Assembly: GCF_023544465.1 (NCBI RefSeq)
Contig: NZ_JALPVL010000009.1
Coordinates: forward strand, 186,001-250,000
Direction: 5' to 3'
Length of the DNA: 64,000 nt
Source of the DNA: Paractinoplanes maris
Lineage (GTDB): Bacteria > Actinomycetota > Actinomycetes > Mycobacteriales > Micromonosporaceae
The notes beneath the pieces are model-generated. The model saw only the letters and a program-made list of their open reading frames with translations. It was not told the origin of the DNA and made no database searches. Made by a program: the position numbers and the translations under genes. Of this stretch, positions 7,083 to 14,746 are shown one piece after another (the stretch's first letter is position 1; every line of letters begins with the position of its first letter).

Positions 7083-8015
7083 ATGGCACGCACCCGACCG
7101 GACATCACCGTTCCCGACCTCACCGGCAAGCTCGCCGTCGTCACCGGCGCCAGCGACGGCGTCGGGCTGAGCCTGGCGAGGCGGCTTGCGGCCGCGGGGG
7201 CCGAGGTGCTCATGCCCGTCCGCAATCAGGCCAAGGGCGAAGCGGCGGTCGCGGCGATCAAGCAGGCCCATCCCCGAGCCGCCGTGTCGCTGCGCGAGCT
7301 CGAGTTGTCGTCGCTGGAGTCGGTGGCCGCGCTCGGTGCCCGGCTCCGCGACGAGGGCCGGCCGATCCACCTGTTCATCGGCAACGCCGGCGTGATGACC
7401 CCGCCCGACCGGCAGACCACGGCCGACGGGTTCGAGCTGCAGTTCGGCACCAACCACCTCGGCCACTTCGCGCTGGTGTCGCACCTGATGCCGCTGCTGC
7501 GCGCCGGTCGGGCCCGGGTGACCTCGCAGATCAGCGTGGCGGCCAACTCCAACGCCATCAACTGGGACGACCTCAACTGGGAGCGTTCCTACGACGGCAT
7601 GCGGGCCTACAGCCAGTCGAAGATCGCCTTCGGCCTGTTCGGGCTGGAGCTCGAGCGGCGCAGCCGGGCCGGCGGCTGGGGCATCACCAGCAACCTGGCC
7701 CACCCCGGCGTCGCCGCCACCAACCTGCTGACCGCGCGCCCCGAGGTCGGCCGGGCCCGGGCCACCACCGGCGGCCGTTTCATCCACGCCATGGCCCGCC
7801 GCGGCCTGCTCGTCGGCACCCCCGACACCGCGGCGCTGCCCGCCCTGCTCGCCGTCACCGGCCCCGACGCCCGCTTCTACGGTCCCAGCGGTTTCCAGCA
7901 TCTCGCCGGCGCACCGGCCGAGCAGACCCTCTATCCCCGCCTCCGCAGCACCGAGGACGCCGCCCGCATCTGGGAGATCTCCGAGCGCCTCACCAGCACG
8001 TCGATCCCCGCATGA
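7083..8015 (+). CDS. Short-chain dehydrogenase/reductase
   Basis: 310 residues from the ATG at 7083 with AGGAG seven bases upstream. The Rossmann glycine motif TGASDGVG is near residue 21, NAGV follows (FIGNAGVMTPP), and the catalytic pair is YSQSK (Tyr-x-x-x-Lys) near residue 180, with a Ser in the preceding QISVAANSN strand. The sequence resembles the retinol dehydrogenase/WWOX-like SDRs that are typically found beside MmyB-type XRE regulators. It is an NAD(P)-dependent oxidoreductase of unknown substrate. The gene overlaps the following methyltransferase gene by 4 bp (ATGA). Confidence 0.88.
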   Translation: MARTRPDITVPDLTGKLAVVTGASDGVGLSLARRLAAAGAEVLMPVRNQAKGEAAVAAIKQAHPRAAVSLRELELSSLESVAALGARLRDEGRPIHLFIGNAGVMTPPDRQTTADGFELQFGTNHLGHFALVSHLMPLLRAGRARVTSQISVAANSNAINWDDLNWERSYDGMRAYSQSKIAFGLFGLELERRSRAGGWGITSNLAHPGVAATNLLTARPEVGRARATTGGRFIHAMARRGLLVGTPDTAALPALLAVTGPDARFYGPSGFQHLAGAPAEQTLYPRLRSTEDAARIWEISERLTSTSIPA

Positions 8016-8599
8016 GCGACCTGGCGGCCTTCGCGTCCGAGTTCGTCCGCGCCCCGATGGCGGTCGCCTCGGTCACCCCGAGCGGCCGGGCCCTGACCCA
8101 GCAGGTGACCTCCCCGGTGCCCGCCTCCGGTGACCCGGTGGTGGTCGAGCTCGGCCCCGGCACGGGAGCGTTCACCCAGGCCATCCAGACCCGGCTCGCG
8201 GGCCGCGGCCACCACCTGGCCATCGAGCTCAACCCGCGCTTCGCCACCCTGCTGGCCACCCGCTTCCCCCAGCTCGAGGTGGTCACCGCCGACGCCCGCG
8301 AGCTGATCACCGTCCTCGCCACCCGCGCCCGGCCCCACGCCGACGTGATCGTCAGCGGCCTGCCCTGGGCCGCCTTCGAACGCACCCAGCAGCAAACCGT
8401 GCTCGACGCCGTGGCCCAGGCCCTGACCCCCACCGGAGCCTTCACCACGTTCGCCTACGTCCACGCCCGCTGGACACCCCCGGCCCGCCGCCTGCGCCGC
8501 GCCCTGCACGACACGTTCGAAGAGGTGGTCCTGGGCCGCACGGTCTGGGCCAACCTGCCGCCCGCCCTGGTCTACCACTGCCGCCGAGCCCGAACCTGA
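8012..8599 (+). CDS. Class I SAM-dependent methyltransferase
   Basis: 195 residues starting at ATG 8012 inside the stop of the SDR gene (ATGA). Motif I is VVVELGPGTGAFTQAIQ, motif II region LAIELNPRFATLLATRFPQLEVVTADA, and motif IV region DVIVSGLPWAAF. The GLPW motif and overall size resemble phospholipid N-methyltransferase/rRNA adenine dimethylase-like enzymes (PmtA type). The coupling with the SDR suggests a joint function under the XRE regulator. Substrate class (lipid versus small molecule) cannot be settled from sequence. Confidence 0.8.
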   Translation: MSDLAAFASEFVRAPMAVASVTPSGRALTQQVTSPVPASGDPVVVELGPGTGAFTQAIQTRLAGRGHHLAIELNPRFATLLATRFPQLEVVTADARELITVLATRARPHADVIVSGLPWAAFERTQQQTVLDAVAQALTPTGAFTTFAYVHARWTPPARRLRRALHDTFEEVVLGRTVWANLPPALVYHCRRART

Positions 8600-8621
8600 C
8601 CGATGTTCCGGCGTCGCCCGC

Positions 8622-9377
8622 TCAGCCGCCTTCCCCGCAGTCCTCGACCTCGCCCCCGTTCTTCTGCGGGTCGTTGTCCATCGGCACATTGCGGAGCTTG
8701 CCGGCGAGTTCGGACGAGGTCCGCCGAGCCTCGGTGAGGCGTTCGCTCGTGAGCCGCCAGCTCCGGGTGTCGACGGTGAACTCCAGCCAGATCCTGCTGT
8801 AGTCGATCACTCGTCGGTCGTTCTTGGCGAAGGCGTCGCTGTGCGGCGCGGCGATGCGATGCGTCTCGATCGTGCACGGCGGTATGTCGGTCAGCGCGAC
8901 CTCGGCGTTCTGGCCGGAGGAGAGGGTGGCCAGGACATGGACGTCGCGCAGCGGCGCCGGGGATCGGTTCTGGATGAACATGTCGAAACCGGCGGGCAGC
9001 ACGCTGCTGTACTTCCGGCCGGTGACGGCCCAGATCGCCACCCTCGAGCTGTATTTACGCTCGTCGCGCCGCTGGGCGTACTCGTTGAGAATCTGTTGAT
9101 CCTCATTGAGGTCCAATTGCTGGATGAACGCGACTGTCGAGATGAGCAACGCGATCACGGCGGTGATGCCCTGAAGATAGGAGGCGCGCAGGTTCCGCCG
9201 CTCGGCGACGGTCAGGCCGGAAGACGTCTGCACCGGCGTGGCCGGGCCGGCTCCGTCAGCGGTGGGCAGGACGACCGGAGCAGATATGACTGTTGGAACC
9301 GGTGTGCTCTGTGCCGGCGCCTGCTTTCCGGTTACCCGCTTTCGCGGTTTCGGGATGGATGGGCGGCGGCGGCTCAT
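8622..9377 (-). CDS. Hypothetical protein with one membrane helix
   Basis: 251 residues. The basic, proline-rich N-terminus (residues 1-65) is cytoplasmic-looking and is followed by one hydrophobic helix (YLQGITAVIALLISTVAFI, about 67-85) and an extracytoplasmic beta-rich region with phrases such as GFDMFIQNRSPAPLRDVHV and IDYSRIWLEFTVDTRSWRL. This resembles actinobacterial single-pass proteins with a beta-sandwich near the membrane. No enzymatic motif is seen. Its ATG overlaps the stop of the lipoprotein gene upstream (TGATG), so the two are one transcription unit and probably act together at the cell surface. Confidence 0.65.
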   Translation of the reverse strand: MSRRRPSIPKPRKRVTGKQAPAQSTPVPTVISAPVVLPTADGAGPATPVQTSSGLTVAERRNLRASYLQGITAVIALLISTVAFIQQLDLNEDQQILNEYAQRRDERKYSSRVAIWAVTGRKYSSVLPAGFDMFIQNRSPAPLRDVHVLATLSSGQNAEVALTDIPPCTIETHRIAAPHSDAFAKNDRRVIDYSRIWLEFTVDTRSWRLTSERLTEARRTSSELAGKLRNVPMDNDPQKNGGEVEDCGEGG

Positions 9378-10303
9378 CAGCCGGTACAGGACTGGGCGTA
9401 GGTCTCGGTGGAGACGGTCTCGAGATTGATGTGCCCGTTGACCATCTCGTCGGATCGGCGCAGAACGTCGTCGAACTGGTGGGCGTGCAGCCGGTCGACA
9501 TCCTCCTGTTCCAGAGCGGCCTGGTCCTCCTGTCCCGGGCAGATACTCGGGGTGACGCGGAACGGACCGTCCGACGGCCCGATGAGCTGGGTGTATTCGG
9601 CGCCGTCATGAATGTAGGTCAACGCAAGCTCGAAGGTGCGCGCCCGTTTGAGAAGGGTGCCGACGATGAGAATCTGCCTCATCTCGCCGGAGGGGATGTC
9701 GATGGTGTTGCTGTCGAAGTACGGGGTGTCGGCGACGGTGCCCGAGTCGGTCGGCACCATGCCTATCGGCCGATCGGCGTCGAAGTTCATGGCGAGGGTG
9801 GTCTCGTCTCCGCCTTCGGTGCCGAGCAGCGCGAGCAGGCCGGATGGCATGCACACGTCGCGGGTGTTCACCGCCCGCACGTCGGTGACGACGATGTCCT
9901 CGTGCTCAGCGTTCTCGACGAAGAGATTGATGTCGGGATTGCCATAGATGAAAGCGCCTTCCGCGATCGCCCGGTCGAAGGGTTCGGTGGAATCACCGGT
10001 GAACTCCCCGGCCCGGAACGCGGGATAGTTGCTTCGGATCCCGGCGGGCAGGACGAAGTCCAGCCGGCCGTTGCTCGCGGTGAAGCCCAGGCTGGTCACC
10101 TGCAACAACGATCCGGTTTCGGAAACCGTGTTGGTCACCGCGGATTCGCCGCAATCCTGCTGTTGAGTGTCGGTGCTCGTGACCACGACGGTCGGAGTGG
10201 GGTCGGATTCGCCGGTTGCGTCGCTCCGGCTGCAACCGGACAGCGACGCTACTGCCAGAAGGGCGATGCTGGAGATGGCGAGCGGCCGTTTTGTGATTGT
10301 CAT
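9377..10303 (-). CDS. Lipoprotein of unknown function
   Basis: 308 residues. The signal peptide is MTITKRPLAISSIALLAVAS followed by the lipobox LSGC (Cys about 24), so the protein should be lipid-anchored outside the membrane. The mature part has a Thr/Asp-rich linker and then a beta-rich domain without recognisable active-site motifs. Cysteines near positions 51 and 150 and at the C-terminus (YAQSCTG) could form disulfides. A GAGGAAGGG site precedes the ATG. It is the first gene of a two-gene operon with the single-helix protein. Function is unknown. Confidence 0.7.
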   Translation of the reverse strand: MTITKRPLAISSIALLAVASLSGCSRSDATGESDPTPTVVVTSTDTQQQDCGESAVTNTVSETGSLLQVTSLGFTASNGRLDFVLPAGIRSNYPAFRAGEFTGDSTEPFDRAIAEGAFIYGNPDINLFVENAEHEDIVVTDVRAVNTRDVCMPSGLLALLGTEGGDETTLAMNFDADRPIGMVPTDSGTVADTPYFDSNTIDIPSGEMRQILIVGTLLKRARTFELALTYIHDGAEYTQLIGPSDGPFRVTPSICPGQEDQAALEQEDVDRLHAHQFDDVLRRSDEMVNGHINLETVSTETYAQSCTG

Positions 10304-10433
10304 GTGGCCCTTCCTCGGGGGAGATGAGGGTCACTCTGACAGCGGTACGCGATTACTTTCAGTGGACAGATGGCTCCTTCGGGGAACCGGTCCGGCCTGG
10401 TCGTCGGCGACGAGTTGATCCACAGAGGTCCAT

Positions 10434-10520
10434 GCGGCTGCGGTGACCCCGTCAATTGGCGGCCTGCCGTTGGCCGGTCGCTCAGTTACCGAGGTACCCC
10501 ACCTGAGCTATGACAGCCGC
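10434..10520 (-). other. Structured intergenic segment (possible leader RNA or tRNA-like remnant)
   Basis: In the 232-bp gap between the lipoprotein start and the amidohydrolase stop, a 7-bp outer stem (GCGGCTG 10434-10440 with CAGCCGC 10514-10520) encloses a 6-bp hairpin (GCTCAG 10480-10485 with CTGAGC 10503-10508) and a smaller GGCC/GGCC hairpin. Read on the minus strand it contains TAGCTCAGGTGG, like a tRNA D arm. The D-like loop is too long and no T-loop TTCGA is present, so it is not a functional tRNA. It lies 5' of the lipoprotein gene and 3' of the amidohydrolase gene. Confidence 0.25.
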
Positions 10521-10535
10521 GGACGACGACGCTCG

Positions 10536-11639
10536 TCACGTGTTCAGGTTGAACAACGTGCGGGCGTTGGTCTCCAGGAACTTGCGGGTCACCGCGGGCT
10601 TCAGGCGCTTGGCCAGGCGCAGCAGGGACTGGTTGTAGTTCTCGCGCATCTCGATGTTGGGGGGCTTGCGGACGAAATGGGTGGGGCCGTCGGTGGCGGC
10701 GTCGGAGCCGAAGAGGACTCGGTCGGGGCCCAGGTCGTCGAGGAGGCGCTCGGTGAACGTGGAGGCGCACCAGGAGGTTTCCAGGTGCAGGTTGGGGAGT
10801 CGTTTCGCGTGCTGGGTGGCTCGGCGGCGGCCCTCGGGCGGGCCCAGATAGGTGTGGTAGAGCACGAACTGGACGGTGGGGAAGCGCTCGGCCAGGTGGG
10901 CGATCAGGTCGGGGTCGGCCGGGCCGGGGGCGCTGTGGATGGTGACCGGGACGCCGGCCTCCTGGGCGATCTTCAGGTACGGGTCCAGGCCGGGGGTGTC
11001 GGCCGGGAAGTTGTCGTAGGCGGGGTGCAGCTTGAGGCCGGCTGCGCCTTCGGTCAGCCGACGGCGTACGTCATCGGGGCCGGGACCGCCCGGGCGCACC
11101 CACACCAGGCGGGTGAGCCAGGGGACGGCCTCGGCGACGATGTCGATGAAGTCGTTGTCGCCCCAGCTCACCACCGCCTGGGTCATGCCTCCGGACCAGG
11201 CGGCGGCGAGCAGGCTGTCGAAACCCAGCTGGTCGCGGCCGGGCGTCCGGGCGTGCACGTGTGCGTCCACCGGGTCGAGGCCGATCCACAGGCGGTAATC
11301 GGCGCCCTGGTTGTTGTCGCAGCGGGTGGCGGTCTCGTCGCGCACCACGCAGTCGAGCACCGCCCGGTCCCGCGTGGTCACGGCGGCTTCCCAGGCGTGA
11401 TCGCCGACCTGCTCCATCGGCACGTCCACCGGCGACTTCCAACCGTCGTGGCCGACATGCAGCACCAAAGCCCGGCCACCGGCAGTGAGGCCACGGGCGG
11501 CGGGGCGGGCGGTCCGGGGGAGGCCGGCGGCGGTGACCCGGCCGGCGCGGGCGAGGGGCCCGGTGTAGCGCACCCGGCCCCGCACGGCCCGCCCGGCCGC
11601 GGGTGTCAGCCAGCGCAGCGGGTGGTCGTAACGCCTCAC
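10536..11639 (-). CDS. Amidohydrolase-2 family protein with carbohydrate-binding-like N-terminal domain
   Basis: 367 residues from the GTG at 11639, which overlaps the previous stop (GTGA). Residues about 55-118 resemble a family 25/53 starch-binding module: LVLHVGHDGWKSP, then AVLDCVVRDE and DNNQGADYRLWIG, where the DNN-G-DY signature stands out. From residue 121 a TIM-barrel amidohydrolase follows, with VDAHVHA (His127, His129), GLKLHPAYD, VTIHSAPG, FVLYHTY and LFGSDAATDGP providing metal ligands and the catalytic Asp. Such enzymes hydrolyse or decarboxylate small organic acids. Fusion to a carbohydrate-binding-like fold is unusual. It is the last gene of a five-gene coupled operon starting with a CoA ligase. 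Confidence 0.8.
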   Translation of the reverse strand: MRRYDHPLRWLTPAAGRAVRGRVRYTGPLARAGRVTAAGLPRTARPAARGLTAGGRALVLHVGHDGWKSPVDVPMEQVGDHAWEAAVTTRDRAVLDCVVRDETATRCDNNQGADYRLWIGLDPVDAHVHARTPGRDQLGFDSLLAAAWSGGMTQAVVSWGDNDFIDIVAEAVPWLTRLVWVRPGGPGPDDVRRRLTEGAAGLKLHPAYDNFPADTPGLDPYLKIAQEAGVPVTIHSAPGPADPDLIAHLAERFPTVQFVLYHTYLGPPEGRRRATQHAKRLPNLHLETSWCASTFTERLLDDLGPDRVLFGSDAATDGPTHFVRKPPNIEMRENYNQSLLRLAKRLKPAVTRKFLETNARTLFNLNT

Positions 11640-12238
11640 AGCTCGACTGTCCAGCCCGCACCGCCGTTGTCGTCCCAGCTCTCGAGGTCGTCGGCCGGGT
11701 CGGGACGCCCGTGCCGGATCAGGTGGAAGCCGTAGCGGATGCGCGTGCCCCGGACACCCCACACCCGGCCCCGGAACGTGTGCGGCAGCGGCTGCGCCCG
11801 GACGAACTCGTACAGGCTGCCCTCGTCGGGCGCGTCACCCATCGTCTCGAACGGCAGCCCGTCCATCACCGTGCTCGTGTAGTTCGGCACCGACGGCTCC
11901 CCTTCGCTCCACACCACGCCCACCGCCGTGAATTCCCCCGAAGCGTCCTCGTACGCCACCTCGGCCGACACGATGTCCTCGGTGAAGACCGGCGACGCGG
12001 CCCGGTCGTCCGCCCCGACCACGAAGAAGAAGTGGTGCAGCGCGAAACCGGAGTCCAGCCGCGGCACCTCGAGCACCGCCGTACGCAGCGGCCCGTCCTG
12101 CGGCGACAGCACCACCTGCTCGGCCGCCGACCAGTCCGGCGCCACCTCGCGGGCCGACCACGTGTAGTGCGCTTGCACCATCGAGATGCCCGGCCCCGGG
12201 TCCAGCCAGGACTTCCGGAGGCTGAAGAAAGGGGTCAC
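11636..12238 (-). CDS. Conserved unknown protein, paralogue of the gene before it
   Basis: 200 residues from the GTG at 12238, which overlaps the preceding stop (GTGA). No signal peptide or membrane helix. It shares landmarks in the same order with the upstream gene product: a HHFFFVVG strand, PVFTEDIV (85-90), a V-WSEG--VPNY segment and a C-terminal RGRVWGVRGTRIRYGFHLIRHG. Both look like beta-sandwich proteins. No family name is recognised. Its place between that paralogue and an amidohydrolase with a beta-sandwich domain, with two GTGA couplings, argues for a stoichiometric complex; this is inference. Confidence 0.65.
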   Translation of the reverse strand: MTPFFSLRKSWLDPGPGISMVQAHYTWSAREVAPDWSAAEQVVLSPQDGPLRTAVLEVPRLDSGFALHHFFFVVGADDRAASPVFTEDIVSAEVAYEDASGEFTAVGVVWSEGEPSVPNYTSTVMDGLPFETMGDAPDEGSLYEFVRAQPLPHTFRGRVWGVRGTRIRYGFHLIRHGRPDPADDLESWDDNGGAGWTVEL

Positions 12239-12912
12239 AGATGATGGATCCAACAGTTTCCACCTCCCGGCGCCGACGAGCCGTACGGCCCGATCCAGGT
12301 CTCGCTTTTCTCCTCGGGCGGATACATGCGCCCGATGTGGTATTGCTGGACGATCGACGCGCCGCGCGGCCCCCACATGCGCGAAGAGAAGCGGTGCGGC
12401 AGATCCAACTCGTACAGCATCTGGTATTTCTCGCGGTGGAAACGCTCTTTGTCGTTGTACGTGTAGTAGTGGCGGGCCAGGAACTCGGAATCGGCCGGGA
12501 TGCGCGGGTCCTCCATCGGGCTGTAGACCGGCGCGCCCCAGTCACCGACCGACCAGTAGATGCAGATGTTGGTGATCCAGCCGGTGTCGTCCACGTATTC
12601 GAGGTCGCGATAGACGATGTCCTCGGTGAACAGATCCGTCGTCCACCGGTGCCCGTTCTGGTGGACCTCGAAGTAGTAGTGGAACCGGTATTCCGGCGTG
12701 GACCAGCCGTGCTCCATGTCCCACACCTCGCGCGGCATGCGCAGCACCTTGAGCCGTTGCCGTGGATATCCGCCGAAGTCCTGCAGCACCCGGGCGTCGT
12801 GGCTCCAGCTCCAGTCCGGCCACTGACCGGGCGGCGTGCAGCTGTAGTGGATCAGCACCTGGTCGATGCCGTCCTCCTGATCGGTCCAGCCCTTCGGGTA
12901 GTACCAGCTCAC
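12235..12912 (-). CDS. Conserved unknown protein with FTEDIV motif
   Basis: 225 residues from the GTG at 12912, overlapping the ABM-gene stop by 4 bp. It is unusually rich in Trp, Tyr and His (VSWYYPKGWTDQED, QWPDWSWSHD, YRFHYYFEVHQNGHRW). Shared landmarks with the next gene are DLFTEDIV (95-100), the ICIYWSVGDWGAPVY strand, and SRMWGPRGASIVQQYHIGRM near the C-terminus. It is soluble, without a signal peptide. The aromatic-rich beta pattern is reminiscent of a carbohydrate-binding sandwich but no family is claimed. It belongs to the CoA ligase/amidohydrolase operon. Confidence 0.65.
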   Translation of the reverse strand: MSWYYPKGWTDQEDGIDQVLIHYSCTPPGQWPDWSWSHDARVLQDFGGYPRQRLKVLRMPREVWDMEHGWSTPEYRFHYYFEVHQNGHRWTTDLFTEDIVYRDLEYVDDTGWITNICIYWSVGDWGAPVYSPMEDPRIPADSEFLARHYYTYNDKERFHREKYQMLYELDLPHRFSSRMWGPRGASIVQQYHIGRMYPPEEKSETWIGPYGSSAPGGGNCWIHHL

Positions 12913-13214
12913 GAGGGCCCCCACCCGTTGGCGCCGATGACCTCGAACGTCCGGACGCTGGGCACGCCCATCAGCAGCTCGGGCAGCGCCTGATAGAACG
13001 CGCTGGTCACCGGCTGGTCGAGGTAGCGCTGCATGTCGTCGACGCTGCGCCAGCTCGAGACGGCGAGCACACTGTCGCCGCTGCGCAGGGACTGCGCGAA
13101 GACGATGCCGGGCGCGTTCGCGACAACGTCCTGTTCCTGCTGGACGAGCAGCTCCGAGAGCCGGCCGATGGCGCCGGGCCGGGCGGTGGCCTCCAGAATG
13201 CGGAAGACGGCCAT
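12909..13214 (-). CDS. Antibiotic biosynthesis monooxygenase (ABM) fold protein
   Basis: 101 residues, the size of a single ABM/dimeric alpha-beta barrel unit. The pattern MAVFRILEATARPGAIGRLSELL, then GIVFAQSLRSGDSVLAVSSWRSVDDMQRYLDQP, matches the family (first strand, helix, and the S-W-xx-xx-M-xxY segment). Members include cofactor-free monooxygenases, EthD-like and decarboxylase-like enzymes. The ATG at 13214 has AGGAGG six bases upstream. It lies 12 bp after the CoA ligase and overlaps the next gene by GTGA, so it is part of the same pathway, perhaps an oxidative step on an aromatic acid. Confidence 0.8.
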   Translation of the reverse strand: MAVFRILEATARPGAIGRLSELLVQQEQDVVANAPGIVFAQSLRSGDSVLAVSSWRSVDDMQRYLDQPVTSAFYQALPELLMGVPSVRTFEVIGANGWGPS

Positions 13215-13226
13215 GGGTCCTCCTGA

Positions 13227-14540
13227 TCAGTCGCGGTGATCGACCAAGCGCTGGATCTTGCCGGCCGAGCGGGCGAGCGTCTCCGGTTCGACGCCCACCA
13301 CCTCGACGCTGGTGCCGATGGTGTCCTTGACCGCCTGGGCCACCTCGGCGGTGGCCGCGTCGCGGCGGTCGGCCGGGCAGTCGGGGCGGCCCTCGACCTG
13401 CACGGTGAGGTGGTCCATCCGGCCGCGGGTGGTGAGCACGAGCTGGAAGTGCGGGGCCAGCCCGGGCGTGCGCAGGATGATCTCCTCGATCTGGGTCGGG
13501 AAGAGATTCACCCCGCGCAGGATGATCATGTCGTCGCTGCGGCCGGTGACCTTCTCCATCCGCCGCATCCCGGGGCGGGCCGTCCCGGGCAGCAGGCGGG
13601 TCAGGTCGCGGGTGCGGTATCGGATGACCGGCATCGCCTCCTTGGTCAGCGACGTGAAGACCAGCTCGCCGAGCTCGCCCTCGGGCAGCACCTCGCCGCT
13701 CTCCGGGTCGATCACCTCGGGATAGAAGTGGTCCTCCCAGATGTGCAGGCCGTCCTTGCTTTCCACGCACTCCTGGGCCACCCCGGGCCCGATGACCTCG
13801 GACAACCCGTAGATGTCGACGGCGTGCAGACCGGCCCGCTCCTGCATCTCGAGGCGCATCTGCTCGGTCCACGGCTCGGCCCCGAAGATGCCGATCTCCA
13901 GGCTCGACTTGCGCGGGTCGAGGCCCTGCTTCTCGAACTGGTCGATGACGGTCAGCATGTAGGACGGCGTCACCATGATCACGCGCGGCTGGAAGTCGGT
14001 GATCAGCTGCACCTGCCGCGGCGTCATGCCCCCGGAGACCGGGATGACTGTGCAGCCGAGCCGTTCGGCGCCGTAGTGCGCGCCGAGCCCGCCGGTGAAG
14101 AGCCCATAGCCGTACGCGTTGTGCAGCCGATCGCCCGGCCGGCCACCCGCGGCCCGGATCGAGCGGGCGACCACCGTGGCCCAGAGGTCCAGGTCGTTCT
14201 GGGTGTAGCCGACCACGGTGGGCCGCCCGGTGGTGCCGGACGACGCGTGGATGCGGCGCACGTCGGCCTGCGGCACGGCGAACATGCCGAAGGGATAGTT
14301 CTCGCGCAGGTCGGACTTGCTGGTGGTCGGGAAGCGGGCCAGGTCGGCCAGCTCGTGGCAGTCCTCCGGATGCACCCCGGCCTCGTCGAACGCGCGCCGA
14401 TAGTGCGCGACATTCTCGTACGCGTGGTGAAGCGTCCATCGCAGCCGCTGCAACTGCAGCTCGCGCAGCTGATCGACGCTCATCCGCTCGGCTTCGTCCA
14501 GCAGATCGGGGGGCGGCGCTTCGCCGAATGCAGCCGTCAT
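13227..14540 (-). CDS. Phenylacetate-CoA ligase family enzyme (PaaK-like)
   Basis: 437 residues, the usual length of PaaK. It activates an aryl or alkyl acid to its CoA thioester through an acyl-AMP. The AMP-binding motif is IHASSGTTGRPTVVGYT, followed by NAYGYGLFTGGLG, DIYGLSEVIGPGV, and TGRSDDMIILRGVNLFPTQIEE, all PaaK hallmarks. The C-terminal domain (TVQVEGRPDCPADRRDAA, SAGKIQRLVDHRD) carries the catalytic Lys. The chosen start ATG 14540 has GGAGG eight bases upstream. It heads a five-gene operon with no other paa genes, so the substrate need not be phenylacetate; the family also serves natural product and anaerobic aromatic pathways. Confidence 0.88.
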   Translation of the reverse strand: MTAAFGEAPPPDLLDEAERMSVDQLRELQLQRLRWTLHHAYENVAHYRRAFDEAGVHPEDCHELADLARFPTTSKSDLRENYPFGMFAVPQADVRRIHASSGTTGRPTVVGYTQNDLDLWATVVARSIRAAGGRPGDRLHNAYGYGLFTGGLGAHYGAERLGCTVIPVSGGMTPRQVQLITDFQPRVIMVTPSYMLTVIDQFEKQGLDPRKSSLEIGIFGAEPWTEQMRLEMQERAGLHAVDIYGLSEVIGPGVAQECVESKDGLHIWEDHFYPEVIDPESGEVLPEGELGELVFTSLTKEAMPVIRYRTRDLTRLLPGTARPGMRRMEKVTGRSDDMIILRGVNLFPTQIEEIILRTPGLAPHFQLVLTTRGRMDHLTVQVEGRPDCPADRRDAATAEVAQAVKDTIGTSVEVVGVEPETLARSAGKIQRLVDHRD

Positions 14541-14607
14541 GGCCCAGCCTCCATCGAGCCGATCGACCGGCCCGGGAGGGGTGCCCGGTAACGGTTCACC
14601 GACGCTC

Positions 14608-14642
14608 CGTATACCAAACGCTCGGCCCGGGGCGGCTGTCAA
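14608..14642 (-). promoter_or_regulatory. Candidate promoter/operator of the CoA ligase operon
   Basis: On the minus strand TTGACA (14642-14637) is followed 23 bases later by TATACG (14613-14608) inside GTTTGGTATAC. The hexamers are good but the spacing is too long for an unassisted sigma-70 type promoter, which suggests either activation or that a shorter alternative -10 is used. The region also contains the start-side leader of the divergent LAL regulator gene. Confidence 0.3.
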
Positions 14643-14746
14643 GACCGGCCGAACCGGCGGTCCGGCCGGTCACGGTGGCCCGCTGTTCAGGCAGAGGACG
14701 CGGGGGGTGCCGCCGAACACCGCCCGGCCAGGGCAGACTCGTACCG

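Noticed and set aside
10434..10520. tRNA gene
   Set aside because: The D-arm-like word and 7-bp stem are present, but the D loop is far too long, there is no T-loop TTCGA and no coherent anticodon arm.
13227..14540. Complete phenylacetate degradation (paa) operon
   Set aside because: Only the CoA ligase is present. No paaABCDE, paaG or paaZ genes are nearby, so the pathway name is not used.
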